A stretch of DNA of 64,000 bases, taken from assembly GCF_963583255.1 (NCBI RefSeq), contig NC_084814.1, positions 21,903,262 to 21,967,261 on the forward strand, written 5' to 3'. The translations under genes were made by a program, and so were the position numbers. The DNA is from Pyrus communis (taxonomy: Eukaryota > Streptophyta > Magnoliopsida > Rosales > Rosaceae). Shown piece by piece: positions 22,790-33,565 of this stretch. The notes beneath the pieces were generated by a model, which searched no databases, was not told where the DNA came from, and saw only the letters and a list, made by a program, of their open reading frames with translations. Within the stretch, counting starts at the first letter, position 1. Every line of letters begins with the position of its first letter.

Positions 22790-25700
22790 TCAAGCTGGAT
22801 CAAAGGGATTAATTGATCCAAGCTTGAACAAAAGACGTTGAAAATCAGCAGAGGGTAATCCTTTTGTGAAAATATCCGCAAGTTGATCATGACTGCGCGT
22901 GTAGTGAGTGTCGATCACCTTGGACTGAACTTGATTTCTGACGTAGTGACAATCAACTTCAATATGTTTAGTTCGCTCATGGAATACAGGATTCGATGCA
23001 ATGTGCATCGCGGCCTGATTATCACAGTGTAGGGACATGGGTTGTTGATGAGGAAAACCTAAAGTCAACAGAAGGCTTTTGAGCCAAACAAGTTCACAAG
23101 CAGTGGACGCCATAGCACGATACTCTGCCTCTGCACTAGAGCGTGCAACAACACTTTGTTTCTTGCTTTTCCAGGTAACTAGGTTGCCTCCCACAAACGT
23201 ACAAAACCCAGTGGTAGACTTGCGATCGAGAGAATTGCCTGCCCAGTCAGCATCGGTATAGCCTGAGATCTGAGTGTGACTATTGTTGTGCATAAGAATT
23301 CCTCTACCAATGGAACCCTTAAGATAATGTAGCACACGATGAACAATCTTCAAATGATCCATACTTGGAGAGTGCATAAACTGGCTAACAATGCTGACAG
23401 CATATGATATATCAGGACGTGTGATAGTCAGATAAATGAGTTTGCCAACCATTATTTGATAGTAACTTAAATTGGGAACTGGATCACCGTGAGTTTTTAG
23501 CTTCAAGTTGTTATCCAAGGGGGTACGAGCAGGCTTGCAATCTGTCATTTTTGCTTCGTGAAGAAGATCCATGACATACTTGCGTTGGTTGAGGAAGAAA
23601 CCCTTGTGAGAGTGTGCCATCTCGATGCCCAGAAAGTATTTGAGAGTGCCAAGATCCTTGATAGCAAACTTGTTGTTGAGATACTGTTTAAGAGCATTAA
23701 TCTCTGACATATTATCACCTGTCACAATTAGATCATCAACATAAATGAGCACAACTAGTTTACCCACTAAGCTGGAACGAACAAATAAGGAAGAATCCGC
23801 AATACTTCGACAAAAACCAACCCTTTCCAGAACATGATTGAGCTTGGCATACCATGCACGTGGACTTTGCTTGAGACCATAAATGGATTTATGGAGTTTG
23901 CACACCATTTCTGGATTGTTTGATTGAGGATGACTTGGGGGTAACTTCATGTAAACCTCTTCTTCAAGTTCACCATGCAGGAAAGCATTTTTAACATCCA
24001 TTTGAAAGAGAGGCCATGCATTGTTAATTGCAATCGACAACAATACTCTAACAGTGTTCATTTTTGCCACCGGAGCAAATGTCTCTTTATAATCGACGCC
24101 ATAGGTTTGTGTAAAACCTCGAGCAACCAAGCGAGCCTTATTCCTTTCAATTGTGCCATCTGAATGAAACTTAGTTTTGTACACCCAACGACTCCCCACT
24201 GCCTTCTTTCCTTTTGGAAGTTTCACTATAGTCCATGTGTTATTTTCATGGAGGGCTTGAAGCTCCTCTGTCATAGCATTTCTCCACTCACTGTAAAGAT
24301 TGGCTTCTTGAAAACTTTGAGGTTCTCGAGCTTCATTAATGGCACTTAGGAATGTAGAAAAAGAAGATGAAACTTTGCTATAATCAATAACATCAGTCAC
24401 GGGATACCTGGCAGTGTAGGTCACATAATCATGCAACTTGGATGGAAGTTTCCTCTCTCCTGCAGGATTGCGACGAACTATAGGAGATTGAACTACAAGT
24501 ATTTGAACAACATCATGGTTGGAAGGATCACTGGAGGGTGCAGTGTGAATCTCTGATGAGGAAGGGTTTTCATCTTCAAGATGTTCCACCGAGTGAAGGT
24601 TAACATCATCCGGCACATGATCACTAGGAGTGCATGTTGCATCTTCTCCGTTTGGATATGGAAAAGGAAATAAGTCCATCAAATGCTCCCCCTGTCTAGA
24701 GTAATCCAGTGATTGTGAGAAGTAAGGAACATGTTCTTCAAATTTAACATCCCTTGAAACAACCATTTTTCTAGTTGTTGAATTATAGCACTTGTAACCT
24801 TTTTGGGTAGATGAATAACCTAGAAAGACACATTTGGCAGCCCTTGGGTCTAGCTTGTCATGATTTTGAGTTTGAATGTGAACAAAGCATGTACACCCAA
24901 AGACTCTCAAATGGGAAAAGTTGATCTTTCTATTTTTCAAGACCTCATAAGGTGATTTAAAATTCAACACTTTACTAGGCAATCTATTGATGAGATATGC
25001 CGCAGTAAGGACTCATTGAGACCAAAACTTCTTAGGCACATTCATGTGAAACATAAGAGCTCTAGTCTTCTCAAGTAGATCTCTATTCTTCCTCTCAGCC
25101 ACCCCATTTTGTTGAGGTGTTCCAACACAGCTTGTTTGGTGTAATATACCATGCGTGCTCAAGTAGTGTGATATGTTATGAGACATATATTCTGTACCGT
25201 TATCTGATCGTAAAATATGAATTTTTGAAGCAAATTGGGTGGCCACAAGTCTATGAAAATCTTGAAAAACTTCCATCACTTCACTTTTAAATTTCAAAAG
25301 ATACAACCAAGTAATCCTTGTGAAATCATCCACAAAAGTTACAAAATATTTGTATCCATCAAAAGACTCTATAGTTGGTCCCCAAACATCGGAATGCACA
25401 ATTTCAAAAGGGTTACTAGCCCTAGACAAAGAGGAAGTAAATGGTAATCTAGTAAACTTAGAAAAATGACAAACATCACAAGGACTTGTAACTTTGCACA
25501 TATTTGGGAACAAGGTGGATAGAACTTTTTCAGAAGGATGTGCTAGACGTTGGTGCCAAAGTTGTTGTTCTTGAGCTAAGCTTGAAGTGACTTGAAAAAC
25601 CTTGGGAACTTGAATATGCTTGGAAAGATAGTAGAGACCATTTAAGAAAAATCCTTCACCAATCGTCTTCTTGGTGACTACATCCTGAAAGATCACATTT

Positions 25701-27136
25701 TTGGGAGAGAAAATGGCAAGACAATTTAATGAGTTTGTGATCTTGCTAACAGATAAAAGTTGAAAAGGGAATGAGGGAACATAAAGAGCCTCAGACTCGA
25801 CATCACTTGAGATCAAATGTATTTTTCCTTTTCCCACAACCATAGCATTTTTTCCATTGGCAACTGACACTTGGGATGGAATAGAAATTTTTTCAAATTT
25901 ATGCAAGTTTGTAGACTTGTTAGTCATATGATCAGTGGCTCCAGAATCTATAATCCAATAATCATGCACATTACCAATGCTGAGAGCAGTTGAGAAGGAG
26001 TGTAAGATACCTGGGATGTCCCTTTGTACCACGCCTTCATTTCCAGCCAGGAAGCCAGCAAACTGTCCTAGTAGTGCAGTTTGATTGTTGTCACACTGAT
26101 TTAGTGGTCCTTCACTATCTCCAAGACCTTGTTTCTTGTGAAGAAACATAGCAAACTCGTTGATCAGTGCAGCTGGATTAATGGTGAACTTCAGTGCTCC
26201 ATCAGAAGAAGTTGTGGCAACATGATTTGCCTTGTAAGAAGGGTTGTACGAGCCTTTCGAGACACCTTTGTTATCCCTAGGAAACTTTGGTTTTAACTCT
26301 GGATGAAGAATCCAGCATCGGTCTCTTGAGTGCCCACCAACATCACAATGGCTACATTTTAAGCCAGTTTTCTTTCCTTTGTAGCCTCTCTCCTCACCAA
26401 GTTTTTGGTTAGAGAAGTAAGCCCTAGCTTCTGGTATATTTGCCTTCATGTCCAAGGTCATGACTTTCCTTCGAACCTCTTCTCTTTGAATTGTGGCACA
26501 CACACTTGAAAAAGAAGGCAGGTCGGGATTCATGAGGATATGGCTTCGAAGATCTTCGAATTCAGGGCTCAGGCTTGCTAGGAGTTGGAATATTTTGTCT
26601 TCCTCGGCTCTTTTAGTTAGCACAGCAGCGTCGATGGTGTGTGGTCGATACACATTCAGCTCGTTCCACATAGTGGTCAGCTTTCCAAGATGTTGCACAA
26701 ATGGCTTCCCTTCCTGTTGCAAACCAGCAATGTCCTTCTTTAACTGAAACACTCTAGCCGCATTGTTCTGATTTCCATACATTTCCTTGAGATTTTTCCA
26801 AAGAGTCATGGAGGATTCAGCATAGCTAAAAATTTCTGCAATCTTACGATCCATGGAATTGAGTAGCCACGACATGACCAACTGGTCTTTGCATAGCCAA
26901 GCATCATACTCCGGTGAGGTAGTCTCAGGCATTGGAATAGCACCATTAACATAACCAAGCTTTGATCGTCCTCCCAGAGCAAGAGAAACTGCTCTCTCCC
27001 ATGGAAGATAGTTAAACTCATTTAGCAAGACAGAACTAAGACGTTGATTTGGGTTGATATCAATATCTGAGTGTGGTGATGGTGGAGTAACATGAAAGCT
27101 GTCTCCTTCCAAATTTACTAAGCTTTCTTCAGCCAT
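22790..27136 (-). pseudogene. Ty1/copia gag-pol polyprotein, one in-frame stop
   Basis: A single minus-strand frame starts at 27136 and ends at 22790, broken only by TGA at 25013-25015 within integrase. Order: Gag with a CX2CX4HX4C zinc knuckle (CSHCDVGGHSRDRC); aspartic protease (WIIDSGATDHM); GAG-pre-integrase (WHQRLAHPS); integrase core with the DD...E pattern (HSDVWGPT, RSDNGTEYMS, PQQNGVAERKNR); reverse transcriptase (ARLVARGFTQ, catalytic YVDD); RNase H (YTDADWAGN, then the HIEVDCHYVR tail). All catalytic motifs look intact, so only the stop prevents a full product. No envelope-like frame is present, as usual for copia. Confidence 0.93.
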
Positions 27137-27216
27137 GATTGAAGGACAAGAAGCTCACAAATCTCTCAAGAGAACACCACAGAGACAGGCCGGTTAGGGT
27201 CACTGCTCTGATACCA

Positions 27217-27426
27217 TATTGAATTTTGAATGTCTATTTTTGTATATGTGTGTAACTTACAAGGAAAGCTCATATAAATGAGCGGAAGAAAGGAAAGCAA
27301 AACATAAAGAAAGAAAAAGCAAAGCATCAAACATGGAAGCAGAAAACATGGAAGGAAACATGGAAAAGTAAAAAGCAAAGCATGAAACATGGAAGGAAAC
27401 ATGGAAAAGTAAAGTTTCTTCCAATA
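27217..27426 (-). repeat. 5' LTR of the copia element
   Basis: The 210-bp repeat differs from its partner by two base changes and 15 extra bases (around CAGAAAACATGGAA), consistent with slippage in the A/G-rich tandem unit. Confidence 0.95.
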
Positions 27427-27502
27427 GGATGTAATGGTCTTTACAAAACTCAGACGGCTAGTTTTGATGGTGTTATCATCTCTACAAGTCTCTTCCTTGT
27501 AG

Positions 27503-29517
27503 AGATGAAAGAGGACTTGGAATTTGCATTAGTTATTGCATCCATCTCTGATCTAAAGTTTTCGAATGATGGGCGGCACATCTTAAGTCTCGACTACATG
27601 AATCTAAAGGTGCTTTATTTTAGTTGCGGTTGAACTTTTAGATTTTGGATTTTCCTTATAAAAATGCGATGCTTATAAATTTATGTCATCATCAAGTTTA
27701 TGATGGCATTTTCAAAATTCTTCTTCTGCTGGTCCAAATTTAATTTGATTGCTGCTGTTGTTTTTGTTTTAGCTCTGGGACATGCATATGGACTCTTCAC
27801 CAGTTGCAATATACAAGATCCACGAGCACCTGCGCCCTAAGGTAAGCGGAAGAAAAAACAACATTTTGTCTCCCGTGGATAATTGGAGCAGAAACTTCCT
27901 TCATAAATTCCCCCCCTCGTTAATGTCTAAAACAACCTGTGAATTGAGTTGCAAAAGAATACAATGGGTATCATCAGCTTTTATTTTTAAGTTCATATGT
28001 ACAACCTTGTATGCCGCTTCTCCGTTATCCCTACAGCTGACAGCATCTTTACCCCCTGCAGTTATCCGAGTTGTATAACAATGATCGCATTTTTGATAAA
28101 TTTGGGTGCTGTTTCAGTGGAGATGGACTTCATTATGCGACTCGGTCTTATAGTTATTGCCCTTTTAGGTCACAGTTCCTTTGTTACCAATCAAAATTGT
28201 GGAGCTTGTATTTGCTTGCTGTTGCCCAAGTGTTACAACTTTCTTTTATTGTTACTTAGCAACCTAGTGCGCATTTTTTCCCATGGAGGTGGAAGTGAAG
28301 AAGGAGCTGTTGGAGTTTGTGGCCAAGTGGACTATCCTCCAAAATACCTTTTGGCTAAAGAAAGAAAGAAAACATCTTTCCTTGTTTTGGGGAGAAAAAA
28401 AAGGGAAAAGCAAGGAGGAAAAAAGGGAAAAGCAAAATGTTCTCTTCAACACCCGTGGGTGTTGGTTCAAAAAGGAAATAAAAGAGTGTGAGAGCTCAAT
28501 TCGGTTTGTAGAGAGAAAAAAGAGCTCGGTTTGAAGAGAGAAAAAAAGCTCTTTTTTGCAGAGAGCAAGGGCAAGGGTGAGAGAAATCAAGAGAGCTAGA
28601 GTGAAAGATCTCTTGTGAAAGAACTCTTGGGGTAGAGTGAGGCTCTTGGGAAAATTCTGTGAGTGGGTGTACAAGGGATATGGGATTGGGTTATGTCGAT
28701 TTAACTCATGTGTAACTTGTACTGTTTTTTCTCATAGTGAAGAGCAATATCTCTCCGAGGACGTAGGCAGGTTTTTGCCGAACCTCGTAAATTTCTCGGT
28801 GTCTTTATTTCTTGTATTTTAAACTATTCAACTGTGGGTTTGTATGTTGGTGAAGATAATCAGCCAAGGCACAACAGGAGCTACAGTAGAAGCTAGCATA
28901 AGTCCCAACAGGTCTGTTCTAATTCCCTCAAATTGTAATTGTCGAGTTGGTGTAATGGAATCTTATAGTCAAGCGGGGAGGGTTCACTTTCCATTGATAA
29001 CTGTTCGTTGTTTCCATGGACTTGAGGGCGTATGCAAATTTTGCTTGTACATGGGAGTCGGAATTCTGAAACCAAGTCAATTGTCGATTTGAAATGTGCA
29101 TAAATTATTTCAATTGTCAATTGTATGTAAGTTATGTTTTTTTGTTTCCTCCCTGAAACTTTTACTTCCCTTCTGAACTTGAAAGCAGGAAGCCAAGTCT
29201 CCACACGGCTCCAAGGGCTAGGAGTTCATCCTTGAGCATCCTAGCACAAGGATTTTACCGACATGGTTGGGCTTCTGAACCTCATTGTATCTATGTCCAT
29301 TTATTATATAGAATGCATATCTGCAGATTGAAACACGTCTTTTTCTGATTTTTCAGGGCATGAAAATTCAAGCTCGTGCGGTAACAACCGTAGTTATGAC
29401 CTAAGCTCCAAGATTATACATCTGGCATGGCGTTCAGAAACAAACTTGATTGCTAGTGGCGTTGGGAATAGATTGTTCATGTATTATGCATGCATTTGTG
29501 TACATGACAGTAAGTGA
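27503..29517 (+). pseudogene. PP2A regulatory subunit B55, 5'-truncated and interrupted
   Basis: Exon-like blocks follow the C-terminal WD40 half of plant B55 subunits in order: 27503-27609 (IASISDLKFSNDGRHILSLD), 27773-27841 (SSPVAIYKIHEHLRPK), 28062-28153 (LYNNDRIFDKFGCCFSGDGL), 28260-28911 split by a solo LTR (NLVRIF ... ATVEASISPNR), and 29357-29517 (KIIHLAWRSETNLIASGVGN, ending MYYAC plus a short extension). The first half of the propeller is absent to the left, where the copia element and a DXR scrap lie instead. The donor after 28153 is not a clean GT. B55 normally targets PP2A to substrates; this copy cannot make that protein. Confidence 0.85.
28308..28876 (+). mobile_element. Solo copia-type LTR inside a PP2A B55 exon, GGAGC target duplication
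   Basis: The 569-bp insert begins TGTTGG and ends CACAACA. Perfect GGAGC copies flank it (28303-28307 and 28877-28881), and the B55 reading continues across if it is removed. The right part has the U5-type hairpin of copia LTRs (GAGGACGTAGGCAGG...TTGCCGAACCTCG, about 28757-28788). No internal region is present, so it is a solo LTR left by recombination. Confidence 0.9.
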
Positions 29518-30547
29518 TTTTTGCACTCGCTTTTTGTCCCGTTGCACTTAGAAGGAGTGCAAATGGAAAAATAGGAATGCATAAATCATTTCGCTTTAGT
29601 CATGCTCATGTTTTCTTAGAGACATTATACTAAAATAAACATGGCTAGTCTCTCAGATATGTTTCCTCACAAGGTTCTTGAGATTATCTCAAGTGATGAG
29701 GAGAATGAAATAACGAACCACAAGAGCTCTTAGAACTAGTTCAAGCGTTGAGGAGAACAAAATAATGAATTATGATTATGACAAGCTTTGAGTTTATTTT
29801 CTTTGTTCCATCGACTCGTGACCCTAAAACGGGAATAATTTGAGTATATCCCCTTTTGTATGACACTGATCTATAATATGCTTTTGACAAATGCTACTGT
29901 GTGTATTCACACACATATTTTACATATATGAATTTCATGTCACACCTATTGATCCTATAAGTACCAAACATAAATAGAAAGAATAGGGATAGTAACCTTC
30001 ACTCAATCAGGTGCAATGGAACAAGCTCAATGTTGCTAATCTTTAATTCACTCTACATGGCTAAGTAAAACGCTTGATTTGAGATTGAGAAACAACTCAC
30101 TTCGATTGCACAAAGCAAATAGATTACAACATCTAATGCAACTCTCACCATAATCTCTAATGCGACTTATCAAGTTTTATGCAATTCAAGTAAAATGCCC
30201 TTATTACTTGAATTTCCAATGCCAATGCCAAGGAGCCACCCTTGGGTCTCAACTATGAATCGTCAGTAAACGAAAACCTGATAATTCCGAAGAGGAAGAG
30301 TAAAATACTCATCAAGTTTCAAGATTATTATACTTAATAATGTTGGGAATTTGTTGGTGAATTGTGTATAGAATATTGGCTCTTATACTATTTTATGTGT
30401 CATTCTCGAGTTTAAGTAAGATGTACTTAAGTTGAGACGATGAGTAACCAAATTTGAATAGAAATTTCCATTGAGTTAGCTTGCGGATTATTATTTCCCT
30501 TCCCATTCTCTGCGGCTTCGTGAGCTGCATCACCTACCATAAGAAGA

Positions 30548-30703
30548 GATAAGCATCCAACTTGCGCATACATTTATTATTTGGGCAGCTCAGACACCAC
30601 TGCCCAAAACCCTTCCTTCCCAAAAGATAAGCATCCAACTTGCACATTTGTTTATTATTTGGGCAGCTCAGACACCGCTGCCCGAAACCCTTCCTTCCAT
30701 GCC
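30548..30703. repeat. 78-bp tandem repeat, two copies
   Basis: Copies start at 30548 and 30626 with GATAAGCATCCAACTTGC and include the short palindrome-like block GGGCAGCTCAGACACCRCTGCCC. They lie directly upstream of a TATA box, so they may be promoter elements, but no gene is confirmed downstream. Confidence 0.8.
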
Positions 30704-30765
30704 ACCAACCTGCCCGCTGCCCAAACCCCCTCACCAGTTGCCCTAGAAGACCCTCTCACATCCTC

Positions 30766-30979
30766 TATATAAACCAAACCAAAGCATAGAACTCTTCGTT
30801 TCATTTTCATAGCCTCCTCCTTCGTCTTCCTCCTCCCTCCTTTGTCCTTTTCTCCTGTATACATGCCATTAGGGTTTAGGGTTTATCTTTTGTTTCGTCT
30901 GGAGAATATGTTTAGCTTAATGATGGTTGCTCATCTGTTTCTCTCACCACGAGACGATCAAAGTTCAAACGTATTCTGA
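30766..30979 (+). promoter_or_regulatory. TATA box, pyrimidine-rich leader and a 38-codon frame
   Basis: TATATAAA at 30766-30773 is followed by a CT-rich, leader-like stretch with no ATG until 30863. There a 38-codon frame opens (MPLGFRVYLLFRLENMF...) and closes at 30979. The layout looks like a real transcription start, but the peptide matches nothing I recognise. It could instead lead a non-coding RNA. Confidence 0.3.
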
Positions 30980-32288
30980 TAAGTGAAATAGTTATCAAAC
31001 CATCCCTTTCTAGCAGCAACTTGCTAGTTAAGTTTGTGATGTTCTTGATTTTATATATGTGTGTGTGCGTGTTATAGAAGGGTTTTGTTTACGTGCAAAG
31101 ACCTTCCATCCGCATGCAACAAATGATGGGCAGAGCGGCCATGTTTTGCACAGATTGACTGAAAAAATTGAGTGCTCATTTTGTGTGTGCTTCAGTTAGC
31201 TGTTTGCTTCTGTAAGAGGTTATATGCGATTTCTGCAGAATCTCTTTGGATGTTCCAGCATACATACCATACATACGTACATACATTATACATGCGATAT
31301 TGATATCATGCATTTGATTTACCCCATTATTTTTAAACGAAATTGTTTTTGTCTTTAAATTCCAAAGTTTTATATGGAAAAGGTCAAACAATAATTTGGA
31401 AACTTTTTTTTTTTTTGTCTCTCTAAAAATAGTTGGTAAGGACTAAGAATCACATAACAATTTTGGGCTGCTTACCAAAGTTGGCGTATTGTGCCCTTTC
31501 CATATTTAGATTAAAGTCATGGGCCTCAGTTGACTGAAAAGTGATCCATAATAGAAATGTCGATAATTTGACGACCAATCCAATGATTGGAAAACGGCCC
31601 TGTCATTTGTGGATGGGCTGGTCCTCAAGCCCTTCTGGTCTTGTTTGACCTAGTTTTGAGACGTCTCGAGACTTGACTTGCTATTTACGAGATTCGAATT
31701 TAAATTTCTTACTTACAAATGTCACAAGACTCTAGGACAAATTAAGTGACAGTAAGAGAGCCTCTAACGAGAATAAACATTGTTAAGAGTGTGCTAATGT
31801 GTGGGATAGTAAGTCTCTAAAACAAAAATAGCGGTCTCAAAACCAAATACGCCAGGAAGTTGTTTTTTTTTTTTTTTTTTCTTTCAAAGGATTAATTGGT
31901 GGTTTCTTGACGGCAATTCACTTTTTTGAGAGCTGAAAAGATTAAAAAAGGCATTTTAACATTCACCTGACTATCATCGTGTGATTCATCAAAGTCAAAA
32001 AATCGAACCTCATACGTGCCGTGTGAAAATTCCACCTGGAATTCGAAAAAAGAAGGAAGTTGCTTTCTGTCATGAAAGGTAGGTGATCAAAATCAAATTA
32101 AGATTCTCAAAGTTGTGGTTTCCTCTATATGTGGCAAGCCAAGACAATCCCAATTAATGAAATGCTTGATCGCCACTAGTCATGCATGTGCACACATGCA
32201 TACGTTTTGGTTATATTAGCCCAAGGATTCGTGAAATCTAAGGTAGGTAAGATGCACAAATCTGGCAAAGGATTACGGAGGACCCTTC

Positions 32289-32400
32289 GATTTGTTTTTT
32301 TATAATCACATGTTAAACGAGAACGAGACACTAATTACCAACAATTTGATTTGTTTTTATAATCACATGTTAATTGAGACACTAATTACCAACAATTTGA
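32289..32400. repeat. Tandem duplication of about 55 bp
   Basis: Two adjacent copies share TTTATAATCACATGTTAA and GACACTAATTACCAACAATT. The first has a few extra bases. No function is visible. Confidence 0.75.
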
Positions 32401-32967
32401 AGACACTATTTACCAAATGATACAATGTAGAGTCTTATATGTTAAAGATAAACCCTTTGGAGGACTTGGGTTGACCATTCTAGGTAAGGATGAATATCAA
32501 ATTCATTTTCGAGATAAAAAAATGTGTCATAATAAGTTTTTAATACATTCTAACTAAAATTTATGAACAAATGAAAATCATGCAATTAAATTTGTTTTTT
32601 AGTAGAGCAATGACGTTAGTAAGTTAGACAGTTATTTGTTGAGAGAAATGAGTCGATGAGATTCGAATCTTTATTAAGATACACATATATTATTTATTTT
32701 TATCATTGCAATAAAACGTCATTGCCAGTACAACCATTTGATCCCAAAGCTTGATATTTATTTTTATATCCATAAGATTTTATGTTTGGTAAAATATCTA
32801 TAGCATAGCTCGTAATAAAATTACCAATTCAGAATTTATGGAGGAGCACAAACAAGCACTTCAAGAAAAATCTTTGCAATACAGATCAAAAGGTGCATGA
32901 CCCGCGGCCCATCTTTGGTTTTTACATTGACCTATGGAAGTTACTGAGGACCAAATGGGAATTGTGT

Positions 32968-33147
32968 ATTGGCTCGTTTAGATGTCATTTTAAAATGGTT
33001 GAAAGCATTTTAAAAAAAAAAATATTTTTGGATTCTAAAAGTATTTTAAGTGTTTTTGTAAGATTTACTTGTATTTTTACTAAGGATTGGTTCCAAAAAC
33101 ATTTTCATAAAAAACATTTTTAATCATTTTAAAAATATATCCAAATG
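32968..33147. repeat. MITE-like A/T-rich foldback
   Basis: The left TCGTTTAGATGTCATTTTAAAA and right ATTTTAAAAATATATCCAAATGA are roughly inverse complements, as in hAT-type plant MITEs. The boundaries and target duplication are not clear. Confidence 0.4.
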
Positions 33148-33199
33148 AATAGTATATCTATTTTGGGACACTATAAATGGTTTCACAGTATAAAAACCA

Positions 33200-33345
33200 C
33201 GGAAAGAGATTCTCCAGATCTCTTCCACCTAATTCTTCTTATCAAATAATTCAAACTCTTAAAATTTGATTCAACGGTTAAAAATATGGGATTCTTTTAA
33301 AAATATAATAACTTTAGCTATTTGATTAAATGTATACAGATTGTT
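33200..33345. repeat. GGAAA-family MITE, right end missing (copy 3)
   Basis: It begins GGAAAGAGATTCTCCAGATC, like the other members, and holds the central pair TTAAAATTTGATTCAACGGTTA and TATAATAACTTTAGCTATTTGATTAAAT. The right terminus is not found. It lies about 220 bp upstream of the anthranilate phosphoribosyltransferase start codon, so the missing end may have eroded within the promoter or 5' UTR. Confidence 0.6.
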
Positions 33346-33565
33346 TCATCGGAAGGAGTAGACGAAAGCGAACAGAGAATATCCCCTTCCACCAAGCTTT
33401 TCTGACACCAATGACTCCAAAGACTGAGCCTTTGGAGGGCAAAACTCTTTGAAAATCCTCGAAGCCCCCAAATTTCCCTCGAATTTTTTCTGGACAGTGG
33501 GGATTTCGTCCTAGCAATTGATTGTAGGACTCTTTTCAGTTTGAAATCTCAGAGGTTTTGCTGCC

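Larger units (their letters stand above)
22588..27426 (-). mobile_element. Nearly intact Ty1/copia retrotransposon, 4.8 kb, GGATG target duplication
   Basis: LTRs lie at 22588-22782 (195 bp) and 27217-27426 (210 bp), with ends TATTG...CAATA. Perfect GGATG copies flank the element (22583-22587 and 27427-27431). On minus, the primer-binding site TGGTATCAGAGC (27205-27216) adjoins the 5' LTR and a polypurine tract (GAGGGGGAG) adjoins the 3' LTR. Between the LTRs I count two substitutions and one 15-bp indel, so insertion was recent. It sits between the DXR and PP2A fragments. Confidence 0.95.
29518..33199. other. Intergenic, AT-rich, with small repeats and one promoter-like block
   Basis: No gene with recognisable domains is present over 3.7 kb. 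Contents I can name: a 78-bp tandem repeat at 30548-30703, a TATA box with short frame at 30766-30979, a 55-bp tandem repeat at 32289-32400, and a MITE-like A/T block at 32968-33147. Long T runs occur at 31405 and 31863. Confidence 0.5.

Noticed and set aside
22588..27426. Endogenous pararetrovirus (caulimovirid)
   Set aside because: Protease-integrase-RT-RNase H order, LTRs and a 5-bp target duplication identify a Ty1/copia element; there is no movement or capsid protein of viral type.
28283..28534. Lysine/glutamate-rich frames around 28.3-28.7 kb
   Set aside because: They lie inside the solo copia LTR, which is purine-rich and non-coding.
31080..31260. Possible microRNA precursor
   Set aside because: No match to a conserved plant miRNA that I recognise and no convincing stem could be drawn by eye.
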